DNA of 64,000 nt from Lumbricus rubellus (Eukaryota > Annelida > Clitellata > Crassiclitellata > Lumbricidae): contig OX243816.1 in assembly GCA_945859605.1 (NCBI GenBank), forward strand, positions 30,389,068 through 30,453,067. The letters run 5' to 3'. This document shows, in pieces, positions 44,941-58,040 of the stretch (its first letter is position 1; every line of letters begins with the position of its first letter). Position numbers and translations under genes: made by a program. The notes under the pieces were generated by a model. It was not told the DNA's origin and ran no database searches. It saw nothing but the letters and a program-made list of their open reading frames with translations.

Positions 44941-46489
44941 TAAGTAAGTAACTATATTCTTCATCATGACCAACTGTTTATGCTGCACGTTTGCCTATAC
45001 GAAATTTAAACAGGGCAAAGCACCATGCATTGACAAAAATCGTATTCTCTTTAAACTGTCTATCCTAGGAGTTATTCGAGTCTTTGTCTCCTGGGCCCGT
45101 AGTCTTGGACATTCTTATACGGTGCGTACATGACGTTTTCGGCGTATATCTATCCTGCTCTCGAATAACGATATACTGGGTTGTAGCCTCCGAGCGAGAG
45201 GAGTGGGTTCAGCACATTTCTTTGACCAGGCAGGACATAAGCTGCAAAAAGGCATACGTCGTCCATCGTTCTACATAATTAGAAACTGAAAAACTGCAGA
45301 ATTTCATACCTAGACGTCTGACAGATGCAAAAAATACGCAGTTCATATAGCGATATCTTCACATCGACCATGGCATGCAGTCTCATTTTTAACGAATTAA
45401 TCGGATGAGATCCTTCAAATGCTCGTCTCCTACGCGCGCATATTTAAGCTTGCCAACGAGAGATTCATCAACACACGCATATATAGACGGAGACAGGCAG
45501 ACGAACAGGAATCCCTAACAGACAGACAGTGAAACGGGCAGATAGACTATGCAAAAATGCAACCGGACACAGTCATGCAGACCAACGGAAACTGAAAGAA
45601 ATATTGAAGCACTGCAGCTCGTGTGACACTATTTGTCCCTCTGGTATTCAGTTCATGTTTCATGGTAAGACATTGCCATGGATCTATAGTGTATAGTCTA
45701 TACCGTATAGTGTTTCGACTGCTGCTGCGATCTCTGTATATCATCTGTCACTCTTTTATTCCCACCCTTCATCGCTTTCCATTCCTCACTAACTCTCGCT
45801 TTCTCTTTTTCTCTCTGTCTTTGTCCGCCTCTACATGTCTGTCTCTCTCTCTATGTCTGTGTCTCTAAATTTTATGTGTGTAGACCTAGTTAGGTCCATG
45901 TCTGTTTGCCTATCTCTCTTTCTCTGAGTCTACGTTTCCCTTACTGTTCTCACGCTGTAACTTTATTTGCACGAGTTTCCATAATAATTGTGTCTATGTC
46001 TAGGCCTATATACTGTATTTCTATTCGCCCGTCCTCGTCTCAATGAGAAGTAGAGCTAAAATAATTGATGCTACATTTTCATAAAACACAGGCTGACATA
46101 ATGTACGCAAAAACATTCATCACTTGGGCGTTTGTAATTTAGAATCCCGAATTTATTCGCCAACTTCTTTTGAAGCGGAAAGCAGGATAATTAGACCACC
46201 TGAGATGTGTTTGGTCCAATCTTTATTTTTTGATCCTTCGACGACGTATACAACTATACATGCGGACAACCATACATGTATACAACTATACATGTACACA
46301 ATGTAGATAGAATGCTAAATAATCTATGCGCCGCATTCAAATCTATGCGTCCGTGTTTTTTTTTCTTTCAAGACAAATAATTGTAGATAGCCTAATTATG
46401 CCGTGCTAAATTTTTTATCATTTTTTCAGCGACGACGATTCATTGGTTTCGGTGTCGCTTTTAGTACAAGTACAATCTCGTTGTCAGTA
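44941..46489. other. Intergenic, nothing recognised
   Basis: No gene or repeat family was recognised, apart from a CT-rich stretch near 45795-45870. Confidence 0.5.
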
Positions 46490-46564
46490 GTAGTATAGAA
46501 AGGCGTCTAGTACAGCCATTTTTTGGCGGGTATGGGTACGAATAAATGGGCCAAAGTTCAAGGC

Positions 46565-46675
46565 TATTGTTCCAACTCCGGGGCCTCTATTGTTCCAACT
46601 CCGGAGCCTCTATTGTTCCAACTCCGTATCCTCTATTGTTCCAACTCCGTATCCTCTACTGTTCCAACTCCGGAA
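46565..46675. repeat. 23-bp tandem repeat, left arm
   Basis: Five copies of ATTGTTCCAACTCCGGAGCC plus TCT or a variant. The mirror copy is at 54411-54521. Confidence 0.9.
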
Positions 46676-47439
46676 ACAAAGGAGCTGTTCCAGGTCCGGA
46701 GAGGTCCGCCCCGCCCCGTCCCGGGGAACGCATCATCGGTAATGCGTCATCGGTAGCGCAACTGTACTGACTTCCACGACATCTCTCCCTCCTCCTCTCC
46801 CTCCCCTCCCCCTCCCCCTCTCTCTCTTCCTCTCCCTATCTGTCAATCAAACTCAAACCAACAATCCTTACATCAGCCAACATATGAGTAATTATGGCCA
46901 AGCAATTGTTGCATTCAACCGCCGTGCATACGCCTCAGGGCACAACCGTCTCCACTGAAGCGCCGACCGCCAACTTCACAATAGACCAGACGACTTGAAA
47001 GAGGACCAATTATTAGTAAGCAATGCCCCATTCAGCCGAACAGTAGACGCCCTCAGGCCATAACCGACGGTATTCATCAGTCGCCGCATTCTCCTTCTCC
47101 ATACCCACGTCCTCCTATGCTCCTCCTCCTCTGTCCGCTCCTCATCCTACTCCTCCTCCATCTCCTCCTTTCTCTCTCCTCCTCCATCACCTCCACATTC
47201 TTCACCTCTTCCTCCTTTCTCTCTCCTCTTTCAACTCAACAGTCTTCACCTCTTCCTCCTTTCTCTCTCATCAACATTCAAATCCACCTTCTTAACCTCT
47301 TCCTCCTTTCCCTCTCCCCCTCCTTCGTCTTGACCTCTTCCGCCTTTCTCTCTCCTCTACAGACAACTCAACCTTCTTAACCTCTTCCTCCCCTACAAAT
47401 CCTCAAGCGACTTCTCATTATCCAACATAATTTTAAACT

Positions 47440-49690
47440 AAAATCTTGAGGAACTTCGAAAATTTTGGCTTGTAGTGTTATGTACTTAGAAATTTTTCAC
47501 TAAAATCTTGAAGAACGTAGAAAATTTTGATTTGTAGTGTGACGAACTTAGAATCTTTTCTTTAAAATCTTTATGAACTTCAACAATTTTGGTTTCTTGT
47601 GTGACATACTTAGAAATTTTTCACTAAAATCTTGAAGAACGTAGAAAATTTTGGATTGTAGTGTGACGAACTTAGAATCTTTTCACTAAAATCTTGATGA
47701 ACGTAGAAAATTTTGGCGTGTAGTGTGACGAACTTAGAATCTTTTCACTAAAATCTTGATGAACTTCGAAAATTTTGGCGTGTAGTGTGACGAACTTAGA
47801 ATCTTTTCATTAAAATCTTTAGGAACTTCAACAATTTTGGTTTCTTGTGTGACATACTTAGAAATTGTTCACTAAAATCTTGAAGAACGTAAAATTTTTG
47901 GGCTTGCAGTGTGTTGAACTTAGAAATTTTAGCTCTTGCAGTGTGTTGAACTTCGAAAATTTTGACTTGTAGTGTGATGTACTTAGAAATTTTTCACTAA
48001 AATCTTGAAGAACGTAGAAAATTTTGGTTTGTAGTGCGACGAACGTAAAAATTTTAACTAAAATCTTGTTGGACTTTGAAATTTCGGACTTGCTGCGTGT
48101 TGAACGTAGAAATTTTAACTAAAAGCTCGTTGCACTTTGAAATTTCGGACTTGTTATGTGTTGAACTTAGAAATTTTGCCTCTTGCAGCGTTGGACTTAG
48201 AAATTTTGGCTAGAATCTTTTCATAAAAATCTTTATGAACTTCAACAATTTTGGTTTCTTGTGTGACATACTTAGAATTTTTTCACTAAAATCTTGAATT
48301 TTTAACTAAAATTTTATCAAACATAGAAAATTTTAGCTCTTGCAGTAACGAGCTTAGAAATTTTAACTAAAATCTTGTCGGACTTAGAAGTTTCAATCTT
48401 GTATTGTGTCAGGCGTAGAAAATTCGGTCTTCTAGTGTGTCGGACCTACAAAATTTTGGCTCTTGCAATTTTGGCCTTAGAAATTTTAGCTTGTAGTGTG
48501 ACGAACTTAGACATATTTATCTAAAATCTTGAATTTTTTACCTAAAATTTTGCCAAACCTAGAAAATGTTAACTCTTGTAAGAAAATTTTATTATTGTAG
48601 TGTGTTGGACTTAGAAATTTGATCTTGCAGTGTGTTGAACTTAGAAAATTTCGGACTTGTTGTGTGTTGGACTTACAAATTCTTCATTCAGTGTGTTGAA
48701 CGTAGAAAATGTCAAGCGTATAATGTGTTCGAAGTTAAAAATTTTGATCTTGCAGTGTGTTGAACTTAGAAAATTTCAATCTTGTAGTGTGTCAGACTTA
48801 GAAATTGTTCATTCAGTGTGTTCGAGCTTAGAAAATATTTTGGCTCTTGCAATTTTGGCCTTAGAAATTTTAGCTTGTAGTGTGACGAACTTATGCATAT
48901 TTATCTAAAATCTTGAATTTTTTACCTAAAATTTTGCCAAACCTAGAAAATGTTAACTCTTGTAAGAAAATTTTATTATTGTAGTGTGTTGGACTTAGAA
49001 ATTTGATCTTGCAGTGTGTTGAACTTAGAAAATTTCGGACTTGTTGTGTGTTGGACTTACAAATTCTTCATTCAGTGTGTTGAACGTAGAAAATGTCAAG
49101 CGTATAATGTGTTCGAACTTAAAAATTTTGATCTTGCAGTGTGTTGAACTTAGAAAATTTCAATCTTGTAGTGTGTCAGACTTAGAAATTGTTCATTCAG
49201 TGTGTTCGAGCTTAGAAAATTTCAATTGAGCAGTGTATAAGTCTTAGAAATTTTGGTTGTGTAAGAAATTTTAGCTCTTGCAATGTACTGAACTTAGAAA
49301 ATTTCAATCGTACAAGGCGTTCGGGCTTAGAAATTTTGATCTTGCAGTGTGCGGAACTTAGAAAATTTCAATATTGCTGTGTGTCGGACTTAGAAATTGT
49401 TCATTCAGTGTGTTGAACTTAGAAAATTTCAATCGTACAGCGTGCTGAACTTAGAAATTTTGATCTTGCAGTGTGTTGGACTTAAAAAATTTCGAACTTG
49501 TAATGGGTCTGACTTATACAATTTTGTTCTTGTAGTGTTTCGGACTTAGAAATTTTTCCAATCAGTGTTGTCGAACTTATAAATATAAATTTTTTATTCT
49601 GTGTGTTGAACTTAGAAAATTTCGAACGTGTTGTGTGTAAGTCTTAGAAATTTTGATCTTGTAGTGTGTCGAACTTAGAAAATGTTTCAT
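47440..49690. repeat. About 31-bp degenerate tandem array, left arm
   Basis: Units such as GAACTTAGAAAATTTCAATC plus TTGTAGTGTGTC vary from about 31 to 34 bp; in the outer part pairs form a 62-bp dimer. A block of about 384 bp is duplicated inside (48510-48893 and 48894-49230). The mirror array is at 51458-53660. Confidence 0.9.
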
Positions 49691-51457
49691 CTCGCGGACA
49701 CAGACGTGTTAGCATAGTTGTGTAGACATACAAGCTTTGTAATTTTCGAATCTTTTCAAAGTAAGACACGAACTTTTGCAATGCATGTTGAGCGAAGTAA
49801 GTGACGAGAATTGATGTGTGGAGAGCAAATTTTTAATTTTAAGGAATCGAAGTGTGTAATATTTGCAATATGCCAAACAAATTTTGATAAATTTCGAACA
49901 ATGGTGAGTGAAGTAATGCAACTTAGAGGTTCAAACAACGCATTAGAAGGCTTTTTAGGATTGAGTGTGTTAAGTTGGTGAAGTAAAGGGGTGGGAGAGA
50001 AGTACATATCCTTAAGTTTGTGGAAACAAAGGCATGCAGTATTAATTTTGTGAAATACCAACAAATTTTGGTAGAGTACGTTTAATGACGAGCGAAGAAA
50101 TGCAACTTAGGCTTACAAGCAGCAAGCTACACGCCTGTTTAGGTGTGAGAGTGGTAAGTTGGTTATGTGCAGGGGTGGGGAGGAAGTCCAATTCTTAAAC
50201 TTTGTGAAAGCAAGGCGTTCAATAATTGTGCTGTGTCAGCAATTTTAGTAAAGTACGAAAATTAACACACAAAGAAACACGAATTAGGGTTACGAGTGGT
50301 GAATTGCAAGTCGTATAGGGGCAACAGACGCGCACAACTTAGCAGAAATCTGCTTTCGTCAACTCTGAAAACGCTAAGTCCGAATTTTTCACCATGCAAA
50401 CATCGACCGACAACTCCTTCGAGCGGTGCGGTGGCGGCGGCGGCGGGCGACCCGTCCCTCACGGACGTCCTCGGACCCTGCGGCGTGGTGACGTCGAGAC
50501 CCGCTTTCCCAATCGATCCTGCTTTGGCTCGTATGAAGTTAAAGACTCGTGCGTATTGCTGGTGAAGGAAATTTTTGAAAGAGCTGTGTCGGAGCGCATT
50601 CGACTTTAACTTCTACGTGCCAAAGCCTGATCTAATTGGGAAAGCGGATCTCGTCGTCTCCTCGCCGCAGGGACCGTGGTCGTCCGTGAGGGACGGGTCG
50701 CACGCTGCCGCCGCCACCGCACCGCTCGAAGGAGTTGTCGGTCGATGTTTGCATGGTGAAAAATTCGGACTTAGCGTTTTCAGAGTTGACGAAAGCAGAT
50801 TTCTGCTAAGTTGTGCGCGTCTGTTGCCCCTATACGACTTGCAATTCACCGCTCGTAACCCTAATTCGTGTTTCTTTGTGTGTTAATTTTCGTACTTTAC
50901 TAAAATTGCTGACACAGCACAATTATTGAACGCCTTGCTTTCACAAAGTTTAAGAATTGGACTTCCTCCCCACCCCTGCACATAACCAACTTACCACTCT
51001 CACACCTAAACAGGCGTGTAGCTTGCTGCTTGTAAGCCTAAGTTGCATTTCTTCGCTCGTCATTAAACGTACTCTACCAAAATTTGTTGGTATTTCACAA
51101 AATTAATACTGCATGCCTTTGTTTCCACAAACTTAAGGATATGTACTTCTCTCCCACCCCTTTACTTCACCAACTTAACACACTCAATCCTAAAAAGCCT
51201 TCTAATGCGTTGTTTGAACCTCTAAGTTGCATTACTTCACTCACCATTGTTCGAAATTTATCAAAATTTGTTTGGCATATTGCAAATATTACACACTTCG
51301 ATTCCTTAAAATTAAAAATTTGCTCTCCACACATCAATTCTCGTCACTTACTTCGCTCAACATGCATTGCAAAAGTTCGTGTCTTACTTTGAAAAGATTC
51401 GAAAATTACAAAGCTTGTATGTCTACACAACTATGCTAACACGTCTGTGTCCGCGAG

Positions 51458-53660
51458 ATGAAACATTTTCTAAGTTCGACACACTACAAGATCAAAATTT
51501 CTAAGACTTACACACAACACGTTCGAAATTTTCTAAGTTCAACACACAGAATAAAAAATTTATATTTATAAGTTCGACAACACTGATTGGAAAAATTTCT
51601 AAGTCCGAAACACTACAAGAACAAAATTGTATAAGTCAGACCCATTACAAGTTCGAAATTTTTTAAGTCCAACACACTGCAAGATCAAAATTTCTAAGTT
51701 CAGCACGCTGTACGATTGAAATTTTCTAAGTTCAACACACTGAATGAACAATTTCTAAGTCCGACACACAGCAATATTGAAATTTTCTAAGTTCCGCACA
51801 CTGCAAGATCAAAATTTCTAAGCCCGAACGCCTTGTACGATTGAAATTTTCTAAGTTCAGTACATTGCAAGAGCTAAAATTTCTTACACAACCAAAATTT
51901 CTAAGACTTATACACTGCTCAATTGAAATTTTCTAAGCTCGAACACACTGAATGAACAATTTCTAAGTCTGACACACTACAAGATTGAAATTTTCTAAGT
52001 TCAACACACTGCAAGATCAAAATTTTTAAGTTCGAACACATTATACGCTTGACATTTTCTACGTTCAACACACTGAATGAAGAATTTGTAAGTCCAACAC
52101 ACAACAAGTCCGAAATTTTCTAAGTTCAACACACTGCAAGATCAAATTTCTAAGTCCAACACACTACAATAATAAAATTTTCTTACAAGAGTTAACATTT
52201 TCTAGGTTTGGCAAAATTTTAGGTAAAAAATTCAAGATTTTAGATAAATATGCATAAGTTCGTCACACTACAAGCTAAAATTTCTAAGGCCAAAATTGCA
52301 AGAGCCAAAATATTTTCTAAGCTCGAACACACTGAATGAACAATTTCTAAGTCTGACACACTACAAGATTGAAATTTTCTAAGTTCAACACACTGCAAGA
52401 TCAAAATTTTTAACTTCGAACACATTATACGCTTGACATTTTCTACGTTCAACACACTGAATGAAGAATTTGTAAGTCCAACACACAACAAGTCCGAAAT
52501 TTTCTAAGTTCAACACACTGCAAGATCAAATTTCTAAGTTCAACACACTACAATAATAAAATTTTCTTACAAGAGTTAACATTTTCTAGGTTTGGCAAAA
52601 TTTTAGGTAAAAAATTCAAGATTTTAGATAAATATGTCTAAGTTCGTCACACTACAAGCTAAAATTTCTAAGGCCAAAATTGCAAGAGCCAAAATTTTGT
52701 AGGTCCGACACACTAGAAGACCAAATTTTCTACTCCTGACACAATACAAGATTGAAACTTCTAAGTCCGACAAGATTTTAGTTAAAATTTCTAAGCTCGT
52801 TACTGCAAGAGCTAAAATTTTCTATGTTTGATAAAATTTTAGTTAAAAATTCAAGATTTTAGTGAAAAAATTCTAAGTATGTCACACAAGAAACCAAAAT
52901 TGTTGAAGTTCATAAAGATTTTTATGAAAAGATTCTAGCCAAAATTTCTAAGTCCAACGCTGCAAGAGGCAAAATTTCTAAGTTCAACACATAACAAGTC
53001 CGAAATTTCAAAGTGCAACGAGCTTTTAGTTAAAATTTCTACGTTCAACACGCAGCAAGTCCGAAATTTCAAAGTCCAACAAGATTTTAGTTAAAATTTT
53101 TACGTTCGTCGCACTACAAACCAAAATTTTCTACGTTCTTCAAGATTTTAGTGAAAAATTTCTAAGTACATCACACTACAAGTCAAAATTTTCGAAGTTC
53201 AACACACTGCAAGAGCTAAAATTTCTAAGTTCAACACACTGCAAGCCCAAAAATTTTACGTTCTTCAAGATTTTAGTGAACAATTTCTAAGTATGTCACA
53301 CAAGAAACCAAAATTGTTGAAGTTCCTAAAGATTTTAATGAAAAGATTCTAAGTTCGTCACACTACACGCCAAAATTTTCGAAGTTCATCAAGATTTTAG
53401 TGAAAAGATTCTAAGTTCGTCACACTACACGCCAAAATTTTCTACGTTCATCAAGATTTTAGTGAAAAGATTCTAAGTTCGTCACACTACAATCCAAAAT
53501 TTTCTACGTTCTTCAAGATTTTAGTGAAAAATTTCTAAGTATGTCACACAAGAAACCAAAATTGTTGAAGTTCATAAAGATTTTAAAGAAAAGATTCTAA
53601 GTTCGTCACACTACAAATCAAAATTTTCTACGTTCTTCAAGATTTTAGTGAAAAATTATG
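51458..53660. repeat. About 31-bp degenerate tandem array, right arm
   Basis: Inverted copy of 47440-49690, lacking one 62-bp dimer near its outer end. Confidence 0.9.
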
Positions 53661-54604
53661 TTGGATAATGAGAAGTCGCTTGAGGATTTGTAGGGGAGGA
53701 AGAGGTTAAGAAGGTTGAGTTGTCTGTAGAGGAGAGAGAAAGGCGGAAGAGGTCAAGACGAAGGAGGGGGAGAGGGAAAGGAGGAAGAGGTTAAGAAGGT
53801 GGATTTGAATGTTGATGAGAGAGAAAGGAGGAAGAGGTGAAGACTGTTGAGTTGAAAGAGGAGAGAGAAAGGAGGAAGAGGTGAAGAATGTGGAGGTGAT
53901 GGAGGAGGAGAGAGAAAGGAGGAGATGGAGGAGGAGTAGGATGAGGAGCGGACAGAGGAGGAGGAGCATAGGAGGACGTGGGTATGGAGAAGGAGAATGC
54001 GGCGACTGATGAATACCGTCGGTTATGGCCTGAGGGCGTCTACTGTTCGGCTGAATGGGGCATTGCTTACTAATAATTGGTCCTCTTTCAAGTCGTCTGG
54101 TCTATTGTGAAGTTGGCGGTCGGCGCTTCAGTGGAGACGGTTGTGCCCTGAGGCGTATGCACGGCGGTTGAATGCAACAATTGCTTGGCCATAATTACTC
54201 ATATGTTGGCTGATGTAAGGATTGTTGGTTTGAGTTTGATTGACAGATAGGGAGAGGAAGAGAGAGAGGGGGAGGGGGAGGGGAGGGAGAGGAGGAGGGA
54301 GAGATGTCGTGGAAGTCAGTACAGTTGCGCTACCGATGACGCATTACCGATGATGCGTTCCCCGGGACGGGGCGGGGCGGACCTCTCCGGACCTGGAACA
54401 GCTCCTTTGTTTCCGGAGTTGGAACAGTAGAGGATACGGAGTTGGAACAATAGAGGATACGGAGTTGGAACAATAGAGGCTCCGGAGTTGGAACAATAGA
54501 GGCCCCGGAGTTGGAACAATAGCCTTGAACTTTGGCCCATTTATTCGTACCCATACCCGCCAAAAAATGGCTGTACTAGACGCCTTTCTATACTACTGTC
54601 AGTT

Positions 54605-55781
54605 AATTGCTAAAAAGCACTGTAAAAAAGTAAGAAATGTTTATAAGTAGGCTATGCACAAATGCAAAAAAAGAACGAGGTTGCAAACGCAAACGTTCAA
54701 GATATTGTAAGATTATTTTTGCATTATTATGTAAAGATGATCTGTATACATGGCAATTACGGAGACTGTCACAACCAGGCCCGCATCAAGAAAGGTGCAT
54801 ACTAACGGTACTGTAGCACCCGGACCTGCTGTTAAAAGGGCCCGCATAGGGCCAGATTAACAAATGTGGAGACCCTATTCTTGTTCAGAAAAAACTGTGG
54901 GCCAAGCCCCACAGAATCATAAAAAAGTACACATGAAATTTTGTTGTGACAGCATCTTTTTGTTCTAAAAACACTATTATTACGTCAATAATTTTATTGG
55001 ACATGATGATGCTACATTTATTATCAACTTGTTATGTGGAATTCGCATTGTGACCGCTTCTCTTTGTTTAGAAATTTTGCTGGTTTCGTTGCGTCACTAA
55101 CTTCGTTGCTGCTTCGACAATGACTCTGTAGGCTACTATTATGACGACATTTTCTTTATCTGCAACACCTTCGTTACGTCATTAGCTACGTATAGTGTTA
55201 CGCTGTTAAAATAACGAAAAAATACATATATTATGACGACACCTCTTTGTTTTACAAACACTATTGTTACGCCATTAGCATTTTTCATAAACATGTTGCT
55301 GACTTGCTGTAAAGACTGCTAGACCTAATTATTTAACGTAATTTAGGAAATAACATGTTGAACATGTCTCTATCCGTTTCTGGGTCCGTTGTAATAAATA
55401 TGAACGTCTTGAACCAGTATTAACATAGATTCTCTGAAGTTATGCCGATCTCTCATATATAGGCATGCGCTCTAAAGTCAAAACGATGACCGACTTGGAA
55501 ACGCATTACACATAGCCCACTGTGTTTTACAGATTACATTACTTATAGACCGGTTGACTTGGAATGGACGCATCGAGCGATGAAAGGCATAATAATATCC
55601 TTCATGTATAATAGGTTGGGTAGAAGGAGCAGAGAATGATAACTGGAATGTATGAATAGATCTAAATATCTAAACAGAGCTTTTTGCCAGGTAAAGTTAG
55701 AAGAGCAGCTATAGAACGAAGACGAGTATATATATATATAATATATATATACATATACATACTGTACATACATACATAGTA
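54605..55781. other. Intergenic, nothing firm
   Basis: GGGCCCGCAT..GGGCCAGATTAAC near 54837-54870 may be a decayed DNA element end. No gene is recognised. Confidence 0.45.
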
Positions 55782-55812
<31 letters not shown>

Positions 55813-55927
55813 CATACATCCATACATACATACATACATACATACATACATACATACATACATACATACATACATACATACATACATACATACATACATA
55901 CATACATACATACATACATACATACAT
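55782..55927. repeat. (CATA)n microsatellite
   Basis: About 145 bp of CATA with one CATC unit. Confidence 0.95.
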
Positions 55928-56759
55928 AGGCTATATATAGCATATGTTGGGTTGGAGAAGAAGGGATGAATCATCCATTCATCCATTCGTCCATCCATCC
56001 ATTCATGTGGAAACGGAGGAAGAAATCTGCTCCACGCTATACTCAACAGCTGAAGACGAATTTCTAAAGGTCGTCGTTATTTAGAGCCTCATTTCGCTGC
56101 GGATATGAATGCGTGTGGATAGCGCATGTCTTCTTTGTGTATGTATATGTAGGTGTGCGTGGGTGAGAGCGTGAGACAAGTATGGAGGTCTGGAGGAGAG
56201 ACAGACGATGCGATGTATTGTCCACGACAATTAGACGTGTAATGCATGCGATGAAAAGAGGTATGAGCCTACAGTTGAGTTGTCTTGAGTTTGCGTGAGG
56301 AACTGCACGAGCATTGAAAGTGGAAAACCTAGAGAGCCTAAGGGTATACGAGGCATTTGAAGGTGAATGGAAGTAAATAACGGCGAGTGTTCTTATCTTA
56401 CGAAAACAGTTATCCAACACTATTGTAACATAGAGTAGCAGACTTCGACTGATTTCAAAGTTTTGTAACTTCATGATCAATAATAATCACGAAGAAATCT
56501 GTCACATGCAGACACGAAAATTTAAGTCACGTTTTTGACATTATTAATCCAAGACACGGTGATAAGAACGGTCTATTCAGTGTCCACATGTTAAAGTAAA
56601 TATTAGTAACACTATAGATGCGTATATTCTAACTCTGTAGAATATCTAGGTCTATTGGCCTACGCTATAATTTAAGCTTATGCATGTGCGCTTGTCAGAT
56701 GTACATGTAAATAAAGGCTACTTGCCAACTTGCCTATGATGATTGTGGAGCCCTATTAT
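55928..56759. other. Intergenic, nothing recognised
   Basis: Open minus-strand frames here carry no recognised motif. Confidence 0.45.
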
Positions 56760-56842
56760 AAAAAATAAAATGACGTTTTAGCGATCTCTTTCTTAACTAT
56801 AATAGTTAAGAAAGAGACCGCTAAAACGTCATTTTATTTTTT
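56760..56842. repeat. 40-bp-arm hairpin, 3-base loop
   Basis: Arms 56760-56799 and 56803-56842 are complementary at 39 of 40 positions around TAA. This is a nearly perfect palindrome, possibly a tiny MITE or a hairpin RNA source. Confidence 0.85.
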
Positions 56843-57736
56843 CCAGACTTAAGCTTTTATTCTGGTTCGGTTTTGCGCCAGACAATTTTACTGGTGCATC
56901 ATTTTAGATTATTATAATATTATAACGAATCTATAATCCCTTCTGACATTGAACGAAAGCTCACGGATTGGCACGCCACAGCTCAGCTGCAGATCCAATA
57001 GAGTACGAATTCAGGTCGATCGAACATTGACGGGTTATACGAAGCTTACGGTGGTACAGGCCTACAGCCGTCGTCCTAAGTTATAATGGCTCAGTTTTAG
57101 TTCTTATATTTTATATTTAGGTCTATAGATGATAGATCTATACTACTCTATAGCATCATATGAAAATCTCACTGTTACGCCGCAGTAAATTATAGATCTT
57201 CCGTCGAAATGCAGTTAGATGTCATGCGCTGAGAAATAATGCGGACTCGATGCATGGGCTGCATGCATGGGCTGCATGATTATTCATGAATACATTCGTA
57301 CATAGATCACAAGGTCATGAACGGCTTGCGCGGGTCATGGATGTGCAACTCGGTGTTGCGTGTGCATGGACGACCGGCTGCAGATTGCAGAAGCCTTGCC
57401 GCACTGCACGAGAAGGACACATCTGCGGCTTGTCATTGGTGTGGATGACCTTGGATGTGGATGACCTTGGGGTCGGTAGCTGAGGGTGATTGCATGCCTC
57501 ACGGAATGCTTTACAACCGAAAGTCTGGCCAAGGAAAGATCGGACTCCCGAGGGAACCGTCTTATGTGACGTGGACCTCTATTGCTGTATGTTATTGGAA
57601 TTTATTGCATCTGCTGCATGTATAACTGCATAGCCGTATACATAAATATTATAGTCGATGCTTTTCCATCTCTATTTCTGCTCCCATTCTTCTCTTGCAC
57701 GCCATCTTCATTAAGCTTCTATACGGTACTGCAGTC
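56843..57736. other. Intergenic, nothing recognised
   Basis: Short overlapping frames near 57286-57532 have no recognised motif. Confidence 0.45.
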
Positions 57737-58040
57737 CAGGCTTTTTTAAAGGAATTTTTAGAACTGCGAAACTAGCAATCTTAATCTGGTGTGCCCTTTG
57801 GCCTGAAAACGTCTGACGATCGTTTTTAGTCTTTCTCTGTGACTTACCAAAAAACCGTATTTTCCTTCCATTTCGGTAGGCCTACTCCATGGTAAATTAC
57901 CAAGTGTAATACCCACCCACCCCAATCTACTGACAGTGACCATTTTAACGATTCTCACCGCACAAGATTGTTTTTATAAATACACGAATTCATTTATAAC
58001 TGCACATTTTGCGCACATCTGCACGTTAAAAAAAGCCCTG
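57737..58040. mobile_element. CAGGGCTTTT-family short element, copy 3
   Basis: The ends CAGGCTTTTTTAA and TTAAAAAAAGCCCTG are inverted. The flanks CTGCAGTC and CTACAGCC agree at 6 of 8 bases, a possible decayed 8-bp target duplication as in hAT elements. Confidence 0.65.

Larger units (their letters stand above)
46490..54596. mobile_element. Giant foldback element (8.1-kb near-perfect palindrome)
   Basis: Left arm 46490-50544 and right arm 50604-54596 are reverse complements, with a 59-bp centre. Ends read GTAGTATAGAAAGGCG. Flanks are TGTCAGTA (46482-46489) and TGTCAGTT (54597-54604), a 7-of-8 match as for a target duplication. From outside in, each arm has a 23-bp repeat (ATTGTTCCAACTCCGG.., about 46565-46675), a CT-rich zone, a long array of about 31-bp units (CTTAGAAATTTTGATCTTGC..), then a GC-rich inner domain. 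The left arm has one extra 62-bp dimer near 47430-47495. No transposase frame was found, so it is non-autonomous. Foldback/Galileo-type elements are the nearest known design. Confidence 0.8.

Noticed and set aside
44563..44943. 126-codon hydrophobic frame starting MAAGKKRLP, which looks like a signal or membrane protein
   Set aside because: It is a 24-bp tandem repeat read in frame, and the opposite strand and another frame are equally open.
46523..54563. Paired mirror-image open frames in the palindrome arms as genes
   Set aside because: They are short, low in complexity and derive from tandem repeats. Identity between arms only reflects the palindrome.
46490..54596. The palindrome as an inverted-read assembly artefact
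   Set aside because: The arms differ by a 62-bp unit and by many bases near the centre, and both ends carry a direct flanking duplication. An artefact would not produce these, though only long reads can settle it.
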